The notes under the pieces: model-generated
What the model saw: only the letters and a program-made list of their open reading frames with translations
Databases searched by the model: none
Told to the model about the DNA's origin: nothing
Translations under genes and position numbers: made by a program
Shown: positions 12,395 to 21,264 of the stretch, piece by piece
How positions within the stretch are numbered: position 1 is the first letter of the stretch
Layout of the letters: every line of letters starts with the position of its first letter
NCBI GenBank assembly: GCA_037127315.1
Contig: JBBBDQ010000308.1
Span: 2,333,024 to 2,397,023 of the forward strand
Direction of reading: 5' to 3'
From: Ascarosepion bandense
Taxonomy: Eukaryota; Mollusca; Cephalopoda; Sepiida; Sepiidae
DNA length: 64,000 nucleotides

Positions 12395-12443
12395 AACACA
12401 ATTTTCGATTCATCGCAAACAAACATGAATCGAAAATTGTGTT
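12395..12443 (+). repeat. Perfect 19-bp-stem hairpin upstream of tRNA-like gene
   Basis: AACACAATTTTCGATTCAT (12395-12413) and its exact reverse complement (12425-12443) flank an 11-nt loop. It lies 36 bp upstream of the tRNA-like gene at 12480. It could be a small foldback repeat, a precursor hairpin RNA, or chance; a perfect 19-bp stem is unlikely by chance even in AT-rich DNA. Confidence 0.8.
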
Positions 12444-12479
12444 GTATAGGCTTCATTAAAACCTCGTTTAGACTCGAGT

Positions 12480-12573
12480 CTATTCGTGGTCGAGCGGTCT
12501 AAGACGTTGCCAGATCAATTGGGAGCTTCCCCTATGTAAATAGGGGTCGCAGGTCCGAATCCTGCCGAATGGC
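12480..12573 (+). tRNA. Class II (Ser/Leu-type) tRNA-like gene or pseudogene
   Basis: A 7-bp acceptor stem forms (CTATTCG with CGAATGG, including a T-G pair). The D arm GTC/GAC encloses A-box TGGTCGAGCGG. A long variable arm CCCCTAT/ATAGGGG has a 4-nt loop, and a perfect 5-bp T stem GCAGG/CCTGC spans B-box GGTCCGAATCC. A T-run (TTTT) follows within 10 nt, a plausible Pol III terminator. The anticodon arm is poor: the best 5-bp stem (TGCCA/TGGGA) has a G-G mismatch and gives a loop without U33. The anticodon is therefore not assignable, and a pseudogene or SINE head is possible. Confidence 0.65.
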
Positions 12574-13399
12574 ACACATTTTCGTAATAACAATTTATCG
12601 TAAATAATCAGGCCGGTAGATATAAATATATAATACTGTTTAATTAAAAAACAGCATATCTACTTAAATACGAGTATCGATAAAAAAATAATGTTCAAAC
12701 AATTCATTTCATATATATATACACTAAGGGTTTTAGATTATTATTTTTTTTTTTTTTTTTTTTGTTTTTATGTCTTAATGCAAGATACTCAGTATATGAT
12801 TTGACATATTTTGCACTACTTTTTATGGTAGGGACCATCTCGTATTTATATAAAAGGCAATGGTTAGCTACGTTATGGAAAGGGGGGGGGTAAAAAAGCC
12901 GAGATTCCAGAAGAGCTTACACTGCAGATTCCGTGTACATTTTATCATGAACCTCTAAATATATAGCAGAAGCACCAAACCAGATTTTGCTTTCCAATAT
13001 TCACACTGTATAAGGTTGAGAGCCACTCTACGTAGAGGCTTAAAGAGTAACAGTCACATTTTATTCGGATGTGTGTGGAAGATAACGCTTAATTCTAGAC
13101 TTGAACTGTTTTATATTGTAGTGATAAATATTCGATGCAATCGACGAATGGCAGACTTATAAATATGCAAGTAAGTTTCTAGATAACATGAACCATCTTG
13201 TCTGGCAGGTGATTTAAGATAAATGTTACTGTTATGTTAGTTGAAAACGTTAGACCGAGGAAGTGAAACGATTTGCTCTGTTGGTGGTTAGCAGCAACCA
13301 TACTGATGCAAGGCAAAATTTAATATGTCTGCAGCAGGGAGGAGGAGAGCAAATGTTTTTGTGATCTATGAATGTGATCTAGATTTAAAAAGTTAAGAT

Positions 13400-13401
<2 letters not shown>
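12574..13401. other. No gene; poly-T tract and AT-rich spacer
   Basis: Contains a T17 run near 12746-12763 and a G9 run near 12880. No recognisable coding, RNA or repeat feature otherwise. Confidence 0.5.
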
Positions 13402-13445
<44 letters not shown>

Positions 13446-13558
13446 CGAGAGAGAGAGAGCGAGAGAGAGAGAGAGCGAGCGAGAGAGAGCGAGAGAGAGA
13501 GAGAGCGAGAGAGAGAAAGAGAGCGAGAGAGAGAGAGAGCGAGAGAGAGAGAGAGAGC
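13402..13558. repeat. (GA)n microsatellite with GC interruptions
   Basis: Purine-only GA tract broken at intervals by GCGAGA variants, suggesting spread of an interrupted unit by slippage. A long homopurine strand of this type can form triplex DNA. Confidence 0.95.
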
Positions 13559-14101
13559 AGACTAAATCCAGCTTTTATATGACAGATATTTTTGTCTTAA
13601 GCAAAACTTAATATCCGCTTTATTTGAAGTTCTTTAAAAATGTTAAGAATAAAAACCGAATAAAAAAAATTAATTTATTTTATTTTATTTTATTTATTTA
13701 TTTATTGGTTTCACCCTTCACCACAGAAAAAACTGGTCAGATGAAAATTGTTATTATTTAATATATATCATCTGCCATATAGGGGCTTGGATTACGTATA
13801 GCAAGCAACTTTCGGTGTCTTACGGTTTGCGTTGAATTGCCGAGCATGGTCGGTAAAGTAATGGGTAAAGGTGCAGTAACTTTGTCTGTACAATGAATAC
13901 CGGCTTGGTATAGAGCGGAGTTTCAATTGCAATCGGGTTCGTTATATTCACTTCAGCACGAATAAGATATAAATCCACCCCCTGCTATGGATTAATTAGT
14001 CCAACTATTATCAGTAAATCATTATTATCTCTTCAAAATTCTTACAATCTAAAATATTTTCTAGCATTAAATAACCTACAAATAGTTGATAGGCCGTAAA
14101 A
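13559..14101. other. Spacer, nothing recognised
   Basis: Includes a short TTTTA pentanucleotide tract near 13675-13705. No supported gene. Confidence 0.45.
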
Positions 14102-14400
14102 GTCAGTCAGTTAGGTGCCATATGTGACCCACGCTTGGGCGATCATGTCTCGAAAGAGACATGACTGACTGGGCAGAAGATTATCCCGCTGTAGGTTGCC
14201 ATTGCTTTCTGCGGTAGACTGGTTGTCAGCCAAGGCTATAGAACACAATCTCTCCTGTTATTAACCCATAAATGGAAGGAAGAGACGGATAAAAACCTTT
14301 CCTAAGGGTATTTGCGCGTAAGTGAATGCAATGAATTCAACTGGAATTCGAACTCGGCTCCCTGATTTCTCGTTCCGAGCCGATATTCACTGCACCACAA
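14102..14400 (-). mobile_element. tRNA(Arg)-like SINE, full length
   Basis: One of the best copies. On the minus strand: head TTGTGGTGCAGTGAATAT, B-box GAGTTCGAATTCC, body, and a 3' end with GTCAGTCATGTCTC, a perfect hairpin (stem CATGTCTC/GAGACATG, loop TTTC on this strand) and terminal TGACTGAC. The outer GTCAGTCA/TGACTGAC arms could close a three-way junction. Confidence 0.88.
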
Positions 14401-14744
14401 AAACGAATCAATAAAATACTATCGCTGAAAAGATATAGTTGCTCGAATATATTTTATACGCTATTGTTTATCAAAAAAGCAGACAAATAGCCAGTCAAAA
14501 TAAAGGGCGACTCAGTCGGGGATTTTCACGAACGTTATAGCGATGAGGATATGTAGGCTATATAACAATTTTGACCATGAAAATTTCAATATTCAATTGG
14601 CAATTATTGTAATGAGAGTCTGTTCCACAATAGAGCGGTTCTTGGGAAGAGACTATCCGAAAGAAACTTTCTTATTACTAGTAGAATACGAAGTTAATGA
14701 AAATGAGTCGACAATATGTAGCTGTTATGGAGAGGGTCCTAGTT

Positions 14745-15114
14745 TAAAAGGTCTAAAGTGGAGGAACTAAGAAATAGATCTCGTCTGTACACTTTCTTGT
14801 AAAGGCCTGAATTAAAAAGGAATGGATTTTGTCAGTACATTTTCCACGGTGGGTTTCTGCTGTAAATATCTGAACCAGAGTCACTGGGACATAGATCTTG
14901 TCAGTATATTTCCTGGGCTTTTAGCTGTAAATGTCCGAACTGGTGAAACTGAAGATGTAAACGCCTGATTTACCAAAGAATGCTTCTCGTCAATATATTT
15001 ACCATGGTGGAACTTAGCTGTAAAGGTCTGAATAGGTCTCATTAATACATTTCCATAGGTCTTAGATGAGAAATGTCTGAACTGGTGGAACTGAGCATTT
15101 AAAGGCCTGAATTA
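14745..15114. repeat. Degenerate ~80-90 bp tandem repeat, left part
   Basis: Four or five diverged units share TTGTCAGTACATTT, a GGTGG patch, and GCTGTAAATGTCTGAAC followed by CTGAATTA. The array is interrupted at CTGAATTA by the mariner element and resumes at 16773 with AAGGAATGAATCTCATCAG. Together the two sides rebuild the unit seen near 14812 (CTGAATTAAAAAGGAATGG), marking the insertion site as TA. Confidence 0.75.
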
Positions 15115-16772
15115 GTGGTAACATATTACTCAATAAGGTCCGGGCCTGACATATAGATGTCGCCACTAATTAAAAAAAAACATATGATGTACTAACCTTC
15201 AAATGGCACGTGACAAAATTTGGGTCTAATCAAATTATTAGTTTACAAATTACAGTTATTTTAGTGGAGCTACTGTTGCAAAATTTCAAAGCAATGGAAA
15301 AATCTTAATTTCGTGTGTTGGTAAAGCATTGCTTTCTGATAGGAAAAAATATTGTTCAGGCAAAACAATGGCGTAATAAGTGTTATTCGGAGTCTGCTCC
15401 GTCAGAAACAACGATTAAGAGGTGGTATGGTAACTTTAAATGCGGTCGTACAGAAACAAATGTGGCTGAACGGTCAGGTCGCCCCAAATCGATAGTTTTC
15501 CCGGAAAACACCAAAAAATCTACAAACTCATTTTGGTGGTTCATAAATTGAAGTTGCATGAGATAGCAAATGAGTTGAACATCTCAGAAGGCAGTATATT
15601 CACCATTTTGCATGAACATTTGTTAATGAGAAATTTATGTTCAAAGTGGATACTGCGTTTGCTTACAGTCAATTGGAAACAACGAGTCCACGATTCAGAG
15701 CATTGTTTTCAAATTTTTTAACGCAACAAGAAGTTTTTGCGTAAATATGTGACAGTAGATGAAACATGGATCTACTACTTCACTTCGGAGTCAAATCATC
15801 AGTCAGCTGAGTGGACAGCCGCAGATGAAAGCCGTCCAAAGCTACCAAAGGTTTTGGCCTCCGTATTTTAGGATGGGCAACGTATTTTGTTCAGTCGATT
15901 AGCTTGAGAAAGAAAGAACCATCAATAGCGAATTTCATATAACATTATTGGTGCGTTGGAAAGAAGAAACCATCAAAAAACGGCCACAAATGAAGAAGCA
16001 AAAAGTGATCTTTCTCCTAGATAATACAACATATCACAAGTCGATCACAACGATGACAAAACTACATAAAGTGCATTTCGAATTTTTTAAAAAATAATCG
16101 TGTCGCCCCAAACAAGGTATTTTACTGCCACTGTTGTGCAGGGGGTTACATAGGACGAAAATTGAAGAGTGAGAGTTTGCAGGGGGTGTCAGGAAGAGAG
16201 TAGGTGAGGGAACAGATTAATGATGAGAGTGGAGTGGACGAGGAGGAATGTTATGAGGAGTGAGAGGTTTCAGGGTTGTCAGGAAGAGAGTAGGAGAGGG
16301 GTGGAGGTAGAAAAGCATGAGAGACAGGAGATGACTGTTGACTTTACACTTAAATTCTTGGAGATTGTAACTGTCAGGAAAGCAAGTATGCGGAAGAGAA
16401 TTCCACAGGCGGGAAGTGCGAGAAAAGAAGCTGATGGAGTAGAATTAGCGTTTACAATTTATTGGTTTCACAGTAAAAGGGTGGCATCCACCCTATTTTC
16501 CAGATCTGGCACCCAGACCTCAAAAGAATGCTCCAGGGAAAGTGATTAGGCTCTAATGAAGAACTGATATCGGAAACTGAGGCGTATTTTGAGGCCAAAG
16601 ACAAATTGTTCTACAAAAAAAAAAAAAGAAAAAAAAAACTAAATTGTTAGAGAAGCGTTGGAATCAGTGTATCACCCGAGAAAGAGACTATGTTGATGAA
16701 TAACGTCGAATTCTGCCGAAAAGTTGATGTTTTATTAGTTAGGCCCAGGATTTATTGAGTGATGTGTTGCCA
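15115..16772 (+). mobile_element. Mariner transposon (dead), interrupted by a LINE fragment
   Basis: Terminal inverted repeats of ~35 bp: left GGTAACATATTACTCAATAA and right end, reverse complemented, GGCAACACATCACTCAATAA, then CCGGGCCTGAC versus CCTGGGCCTAAC. The transposase remnant shows the helix-turn-helix region (KQWRNKCYSESAPSETTIKR, 15315-15551), GELNISEGS-type second helix (15533-15721), first catalytic Asp in TVDETWIYYF (~15747-15780), second Asp in FLLDNTTYHKS (~16010), the HPPYFPDLAP motif (~16487-16520) and a C-terminus like AYFEAKDKLFY. Spacing fits the DD34D mariner group. Multiple stops, frameshifts and the LINE insertion abolish function. Confidence 0.9.
16094..16485 (-). mobile_element. 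LINE 3' fragment inserted in the mariner
   Basis: Matches the 3' end of the Jockey/CR1-like LINE (compare 49805-50145): tail TGTCGCCCCAAACAAGG-type motif on the plus strand, then diverged 3' UTR, then codons for the conserved C-terminus and CACAGTAAAAGGGTGG at the right edge. Immediately right the mariner reading frame resumes with codons for HPPYFPDL. An internal ~80-bp stretch (16164-16205 and 16258-16300) is partly duplicated. Diverged about 15-20% from the 49.8-kb copy, so it is an older insertion or another subfamily. Confidence 0.85.
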
Positions 16773-16860
16773 AGGAATGAATCTCATCAGTACCTTTTCC
16801 TTGTTGGTTCTTAACTGTAAATGTCTGAACTGGTGGAACTGAGTACTGGTTCGCTTCCGT
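16773..16860. repeat. Degenerate tandem repeat, right part
   Basis: Continuation of the array at 14745-15114 after the mariner: AAGGAATGAATCTCATCAG, then GTAAATGTCTGAACTGGTGG, matching units to the left of the transposon. Confidence 0.7.
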
Positions 16861-17814
16861 GCATTTCCAATGGAAATGGTTGTTATTTAGAGTAAACAGA
16901 CTGATGGATAAAATAAAAACCACCCCTTCAAGATCTCTATTTCGGTCTTTTTGTACATTTATTGCTGTTACTGTATTCATAATCAATATATTTATAAGCA
17001 TGATTTCGTTGTACAAATATTTTCACGATTATCTGTAAAGGTCACATTATTTGCAAATAAAGTGGATTTTAAGAAATCTTTTTCTACAGGGAAAATAGCT
17101 TTTAACAATGACATTGCATATGTTCTTTTTGTCTTGTTATATATATTTTTTTTCGTTTTAGGTTTTTTTGTGGGGGTGAAGGGGAGTGGTTGTTACAATC
17201 CCACAGGCAGTGTGTGAAAAAATGTATTCAAATCGAAATTTCTAATTAAGCTTCTCAAGAAATATTTAAAGTTCTCCTGATGCCAATCTAGAACCAATTT
17301 ACAAATCGGATTCTTTGCTGAACTAATTTACCTGTGCATTAAAGAAGCCAACCATCTTCAGAAAATTCAGAATTTCTGCGAGAGAAGGTTGGTTCTAATA
17401 GAGCCTGGTTGCTCAAATGCATCTTTTAAGATAACTTCCTTTATTTTACAATATTTAATTTTTTTTTTAAATTTCCGAAAGAATTTTGCCTTTTACTGGT
17501 GGGAAGGGGCTTAAGGACAATTTTTAAATCCAGTATTTATTGTGTTCTGGTTATGCTTCAACACAGAGAGAATTCCTTGGAGGCTATTTAACGTAAATTC
17601 TTTGTAATTTAAAATTTGGACATTGTTTATGGGTTTAATAGAGAAGATGTTTGCCTTGCAGTAGATGTAAAAAAATGTCAATTTTGTTAACATCGGGAAA
17701 TAATACAAAAGTGATACTCTACAGGTAAAAATCATTCTTTTTTAATTATTTTTGTGCATAGATTAACCGAAACAAAACGAATAATATATTCCCAGGAACT
17801 TACACACTTTTCCT
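16861..17814. other. No feature recognised
   Basis: AT-rich. An imperfect hairpin (CCAACCATCTTC with GAGAAGGTTGG) lies near 17348-17398. Open frames of 74-93 codons on either strand show no domain. Confidence 0.45.
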
Positions 17815-18125
17815 GATCACGTATTCGTCGTCTCTTGGCGTTGTTTATCTCTTCCGATCGAATTTTCTTTTGCGTTTTAGACAGATGGATCCAGTTTGTT
17901 TCTTCACCTTGATGACACGACTAACAGTTGAAATACTGACACCAACAATATCCGCGATCTCTCAGTAAGGCTTCCAATGTGTTCGTACATCCTTACAATT
18001 TTCGCATGTTTCCTTGGAATAACATCCATCGCAGACAATTTGCACAAGGGGGTATTTGTATCGAATAAATACTCCATTCTCCAATAGAAATAATATTTTA
18101 TTTAATTTTAAATAACGAAATTTCT
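17815..18125 (-). pseudogene. Tc1-like transposase N-terminal remnant
   Basis: On the minus strand, from about 18030, a frame reads MDVIPRKHAKIVRMYEHIG, then with one frameshift REIADIVGVSISTVSRVIK, KQTGSICLKRKRKFDRKR and a stop before TTPRDDEYVIRKS. This is the paired helix-turn-helix DNA-binding domain of Tc1-type transposases. The catalytic domain is missing. DNA upstream of the start codon (18030-18125) is repeated at 40037-40165, so that copy shares the same 5' end. Confidence 0.8.
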
Positions 18126-18855
18126 AAGATGGGTTACAGTTGGATACGTAAATTAATTCTAAATCAATCATTGTACGCAATCTAAAGTGTATGTTACTAG
18201 TGTTTGCATACTTACCTGATGCAAATCAGCTAGGGATCCAAATCATCTCTCAGTTGCGTCATTGTCCTCGAAGACAGAGTGCGACTCAGTTGTAGCTCCG
18301 TCCACGAGGACAGAGGTGCATCTGAGAACAATTACACTGAGTAGATGCCCGGTCCTGGGGAACTTGCACCAGAGGGGTGGACTAGGTGTTCGTAACAGGG
18401 GCCAGCTCAACCGGCAGTTGAGGAACTGGGCAATTTTTGTTCCTTCGCCCGTCTGTACGCGGTCGGGCTCCCCACGTTAAAAAAAAAGACCTCATGTCAC
18501 ATCTCGCTCCAGTTGGGGAGTATGGTAAACAATTCTTACCTGATGCAGGTCTCCTGCCGAGCAGATATGAGGAGAAAAAAATTATACATGTTATGACAAA
18601 TTTAGAAATGCTAAGACAACCTTAATACTGACTTACCACGTATGCTGATGCTTAGTTGGTTGTTTTGTTTTTATGGCATATCAACCTCGGCGGGTCATTT
18701 ATTGCCAACTAAATTTTATTTATTTATTGCTGGTAATACCTTTTTCTTTCAACAATTTATTGCTTTTTTATGTAAGTTTTGTGTCTAGTAATACTTTTTC
18801 CGAGTATCAAGATTCATTGGAATTGGGATTTGTTTTTAAGGGCAGGGTCCCCAAG
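18126..18855. other. No gene recognised; moderately GC-rich stretch
   Basis: The part 18240-18480 is noticeably more GC-rich than its surroundings and open on the plus strand (18262-18480), but matches nothing I know. The phrase CTTACCTGATGCA occurs twice (18210 and 18535). A stretch near 18470-18530 resembles 19175-19215 (CCCCACA, then GTCACA-CTCGC and GGGTATGG/GGGTAGGG), suggesting an uncharacterised repeat on both sides of the SINE-5S unit. Confidence 0.4.
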
Positions 18856-19008
18856 TCCTACCCTTGTTATGTAACCCATTACTGGAGGGAAGGGACGGAT
18901 TAATACATTTCCCAAGGGTACCAGTGCTTAAGCGAATGCAGGGTTTTCAACTGGAATTCGAACTCGACTAACCGATTTCTCTTTCCGATATCCACACAAC
19001 GCACATTC
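18856..19008 (-). mobile_element. tRNA(Arg)-like SINE, head and part of body
   Basis: Minus strand: a head like GCGTTGTGTGGATATCGG with B-box GAGTTCGAATTCC, then about 100 bp of body ending at AAGGGTAGGACTTGG. The structured tail is absent. On the minus strand its head lies only ~10 bp after the 3' end of the 5S-like sequence at 19018-19123, in the same orientation. Confidence 0.8.
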
Positions 19009-19017
19009 GTCAGTAAA

Positions 19018-19123
19018 CGCTTACAGCACCTGGTATACCCATCTAAGGACTGACCAGGCTCAACGTTGCTTAACTTCGGTGATCGAGCGAGAACAGGTGT
19101 ATTCAACGTGATAGGACGTAAGC
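19018..19123 (-). rRNA. 5S rRNA-like sequence (pseudogene or SINE head)
   Basis: Minus strand matches 5S rRNA along its length: a start like GCTTACGTCCTATCACGTTG, GAATACACCTGTTCTCG, GATCACCGAAGTTAAGCAAC, GAGCCTGGTCAGTCCTTAGA and the 3' end GGTGCTGTAAGC. About 11 nt are missing in the box C region of the internal promoter (after TTAGATGGGT), so Pol III transcription is doubtful. It leads straight into a tRNA-like SINE in the same orientation. Confidence 0.85.
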
Positions 19124-19403
19124 CCGGATTCTTAGTAATATTTGACCTGCGACCCGAGCGTACTCACTCGGTTCCCCACATTTTGTCACAACTCGCCCAG
19201 GTGGATGGGTAGGGTAACAGCATTTCAAGTGATTTCAGTTTAAAATACAAGTTCATATTTGTATTATTTACAAAATATAATTTGTTTTAACAGACGCTCA
19301 GCGGATTAGGGAAAATGCATTCCAATCCAAAGGATCTGTAATGTAATCGATGCTGACCCGGCATCTCGGATTCAGTGACTTTCTCACCGACGTTATCTGT
19401 CGT

Positions 19404-19608
19404 TTCTACCGATATTTCGGTCTTGGGTGTGACGCTAAACTGCCCCTGGCAGTAAAACCTCTGATTGGAAGGTTGTGAGGAACCACCTCTTAATTGCTAT
19501 TGTTCATAGGCCCACCCTGACCCGGCGTGGTAACATCTGTTAGGGTCCCAGATATGAGCAAATAGTTAACCCCCAAACTCGGGTCAAAACACTATGAAAG
19601 TATAAAAA
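19404..19608 (-). repeat. Interspersed repeat R1, copy 2
   Basis: Reverse-complement copy of the unit at 14-226: AACCACCTCTTAATTGCT and GAGCAAATAGTTAACCCCC are diagnostic. Its end near 19608 adjoins an A-run. Confidence 0.75.
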
Positions 19609-19659
19609 AAAAAGACTTCTATTGAAGTATATTCATAAAAATACTTTTATAGAAAAATT

Positions 19660-20128
19660 AGCAGTATAACCCGGCGTTGCTCGAGTGTAATGAAAGCTTT
19701 AAAACTAATTCATGGTTCTGGAGCTCAGACTCTTTGGACGTTGGCACGAAAGACTAAAAAGCAATAGTTGTTTCCAGTTAAAGCGAAACCGTAAACTGAA
19801 AGAAAAATGAATGGATGTAAGTCAAAGTTTGATTTCCTGGTATCGATATCAAATAAGTTTTTTTCGTCGTAAGCTGAATTTTGAAGGCTAAATAAGTCTT
19901 CTGAGTAAATGGTATCATGGCTGAGACTAAGAACTACAATTATACATACTTAGAGCCAAACCCGAAGCAAAAACTAAAATAAAAGGGCTGAAAAAATACA
20001 GACATACAGGCAGATAAACAGACACACACGCACACACATCTTGCCTTTTACATATACATATATATATATATATATATTATCGATTTTCTGCACTATTGTA
20101 AGAACTGCAACCTTGAAATTTCTGAAAA
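19660..20128 (+). mobile_element. Repeat R2 (AGCAGTATAACCCGGCG family), copy 1
   Basis: Starts AGCAGTATAACCCGGCGTTG and shares ~190 bp with the copy at 41289: GAAAGCTTTAAAACTAAT, TTGGACGTTGG, AGCAATAGTTGTTTCCAG and GATTTCCTGGTATCGA. The middle differs (including a (CA)n and (TA)n tract), then TTTTCTGCACTATTGTAAG is shared again. Non-coding. The class is uncertain; a non-autonomous DNA element is possible. Confidence 0.7.
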
Positions 20129-20470
20129 TTCATCAATTATGTGGTTTTGACAGACGGGAGAGTAAACTGGTGGTTTTGGAATGTGGATTTTAAAAACAGA
20201 AGAGGAAATTGCATCATACAAAATATGGGTTTGAAAGACGAAAGAGAAACCAGGAGGCATCAGAAATATGGGAGCAACACACGAATAAAGGAACCTTGCC
20301 ACGATTAGCAGGAGCACTTCCGCTATGTGTTTTCTTTAGATGGTAGAGAAAATTGTGGAGATGTGTTTTCAGACAGATGAGAAAAACGGGGCCTCAATAA
20401 TGTGGGTTTTACAGATTAAAAAAGAAATTGGAGGCATCAGCATTGTTGGTTCGACAGATAGAACAGGAAA
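20129..20470. repeat. Diverged 42-44 bp units flanking the 85-bp satellite
   Basis: Seven or eight units start with TGTGGTTTT-, TATGGGTTTG- or TGTTGGTTCG-like sequence and contain ACAGAC-GAAAGAG-AAA and GGCATCAG. The unit around 20222-20265 resembles the first half of the 85-bp monomer (AAAGACGAAAGAGGAAGCAG). The unit near 20405-20450 resembles the second half (AAATTGGAGGCATCAG versus AAATTGGAAGTATCGG). They are plausible ancestors of the satellite. Confidence 0.65.
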
Positions 20471-21264
20471 CTAGCGGTATTAGAATTTAGGTAGCTCCAC
20501 TCATTTTTCTATACCTAAATTTAAATTTAAATTTTAAAAATAAATAAGTTACCTTCAAACTTTAAAATTAGCTTTAATTGAAAGCCAAGGGATTAAATTT
20601 AGTAATTCCAGTAAGCAAAATACCCTGGTGTATTTTAAACTAAAATTATATTGATCGGAATAAAATTTTCTAAATTAAAAAAAAAATTTCCGCCATTTTT
20701 CATCGATTGTAAACAGAAGCCAATTCTGGGTTTTAAAAAATCTTACAAAAATAAGATACACCTCGCTGAAACATTATTTTTTCAAATTACCGAATTTAAA
20801 CTTACTTTAAGTCGACTGAAACAAGAATCATTGCTTACTGCTTGAAATGTTTCAAAAAACATTTCTCAATTACGGTAGCCTTGTTATCACAACTGTCGTC
20901 ACCTTATCAGCTGCTGACAATTGATGATTTACAGTATCCGGCCAAAATATGGAAGATGAATTTGGTATAAATCTTATTTATACAAATCGTTTTTTTTATT
21001 TTAAAATAAAAAAATTCACACAGTTTTCAGCAATTATCCAATATTTTACGGAATTTTAGTTAGTTTAGCTTTATAGGCTTACGTTTGATCATGTATGAAA
21101 AATAAAAATTAAAATAATATAAAACTTTCTTTTTTTAAAAAAATTTCCAATTTAATAAGAGAATGAAAATAACGGCAGAGATAACTCAGGAATTTATGAA
21201 ATGTTATAGCATTTATTAATTTTTATTTTTAATGTCTATTTTTCATATTATATTTGTTCGACAA
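20471..21264. other. AT-rich spacer
   Basis: No gene or RNA recognised. It separates the old 43-bp units from the young array and loosely resembles 1610-1990. Confidence 0.45.

Noticed and set aside
12480..12573. Opal-suppressor or selenocysteine tRNA (TCA in the anticodon position)
   Set aside because: The reading needs a stem with a G-G mismatch and a loop lacking U33; acceptor and T arms are of ordinary Ser/Leu type.
14543..14770. 75-codon open frame as a gene
   Set aside because: No domain, AT-rich, and it runs into the degenerate tandem repeat.
18208..18218. U1 snRNA 5' end (ATACTTACCTG)
   Set aside because: Only this 11-mer matches; the following sequence does not resemble U1 stem-loops.
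18262..18480. A host exon in the GC-richer stretch
   Set aside because: No splice-site pair, domain or similarity is recognisable; left as unexplained.
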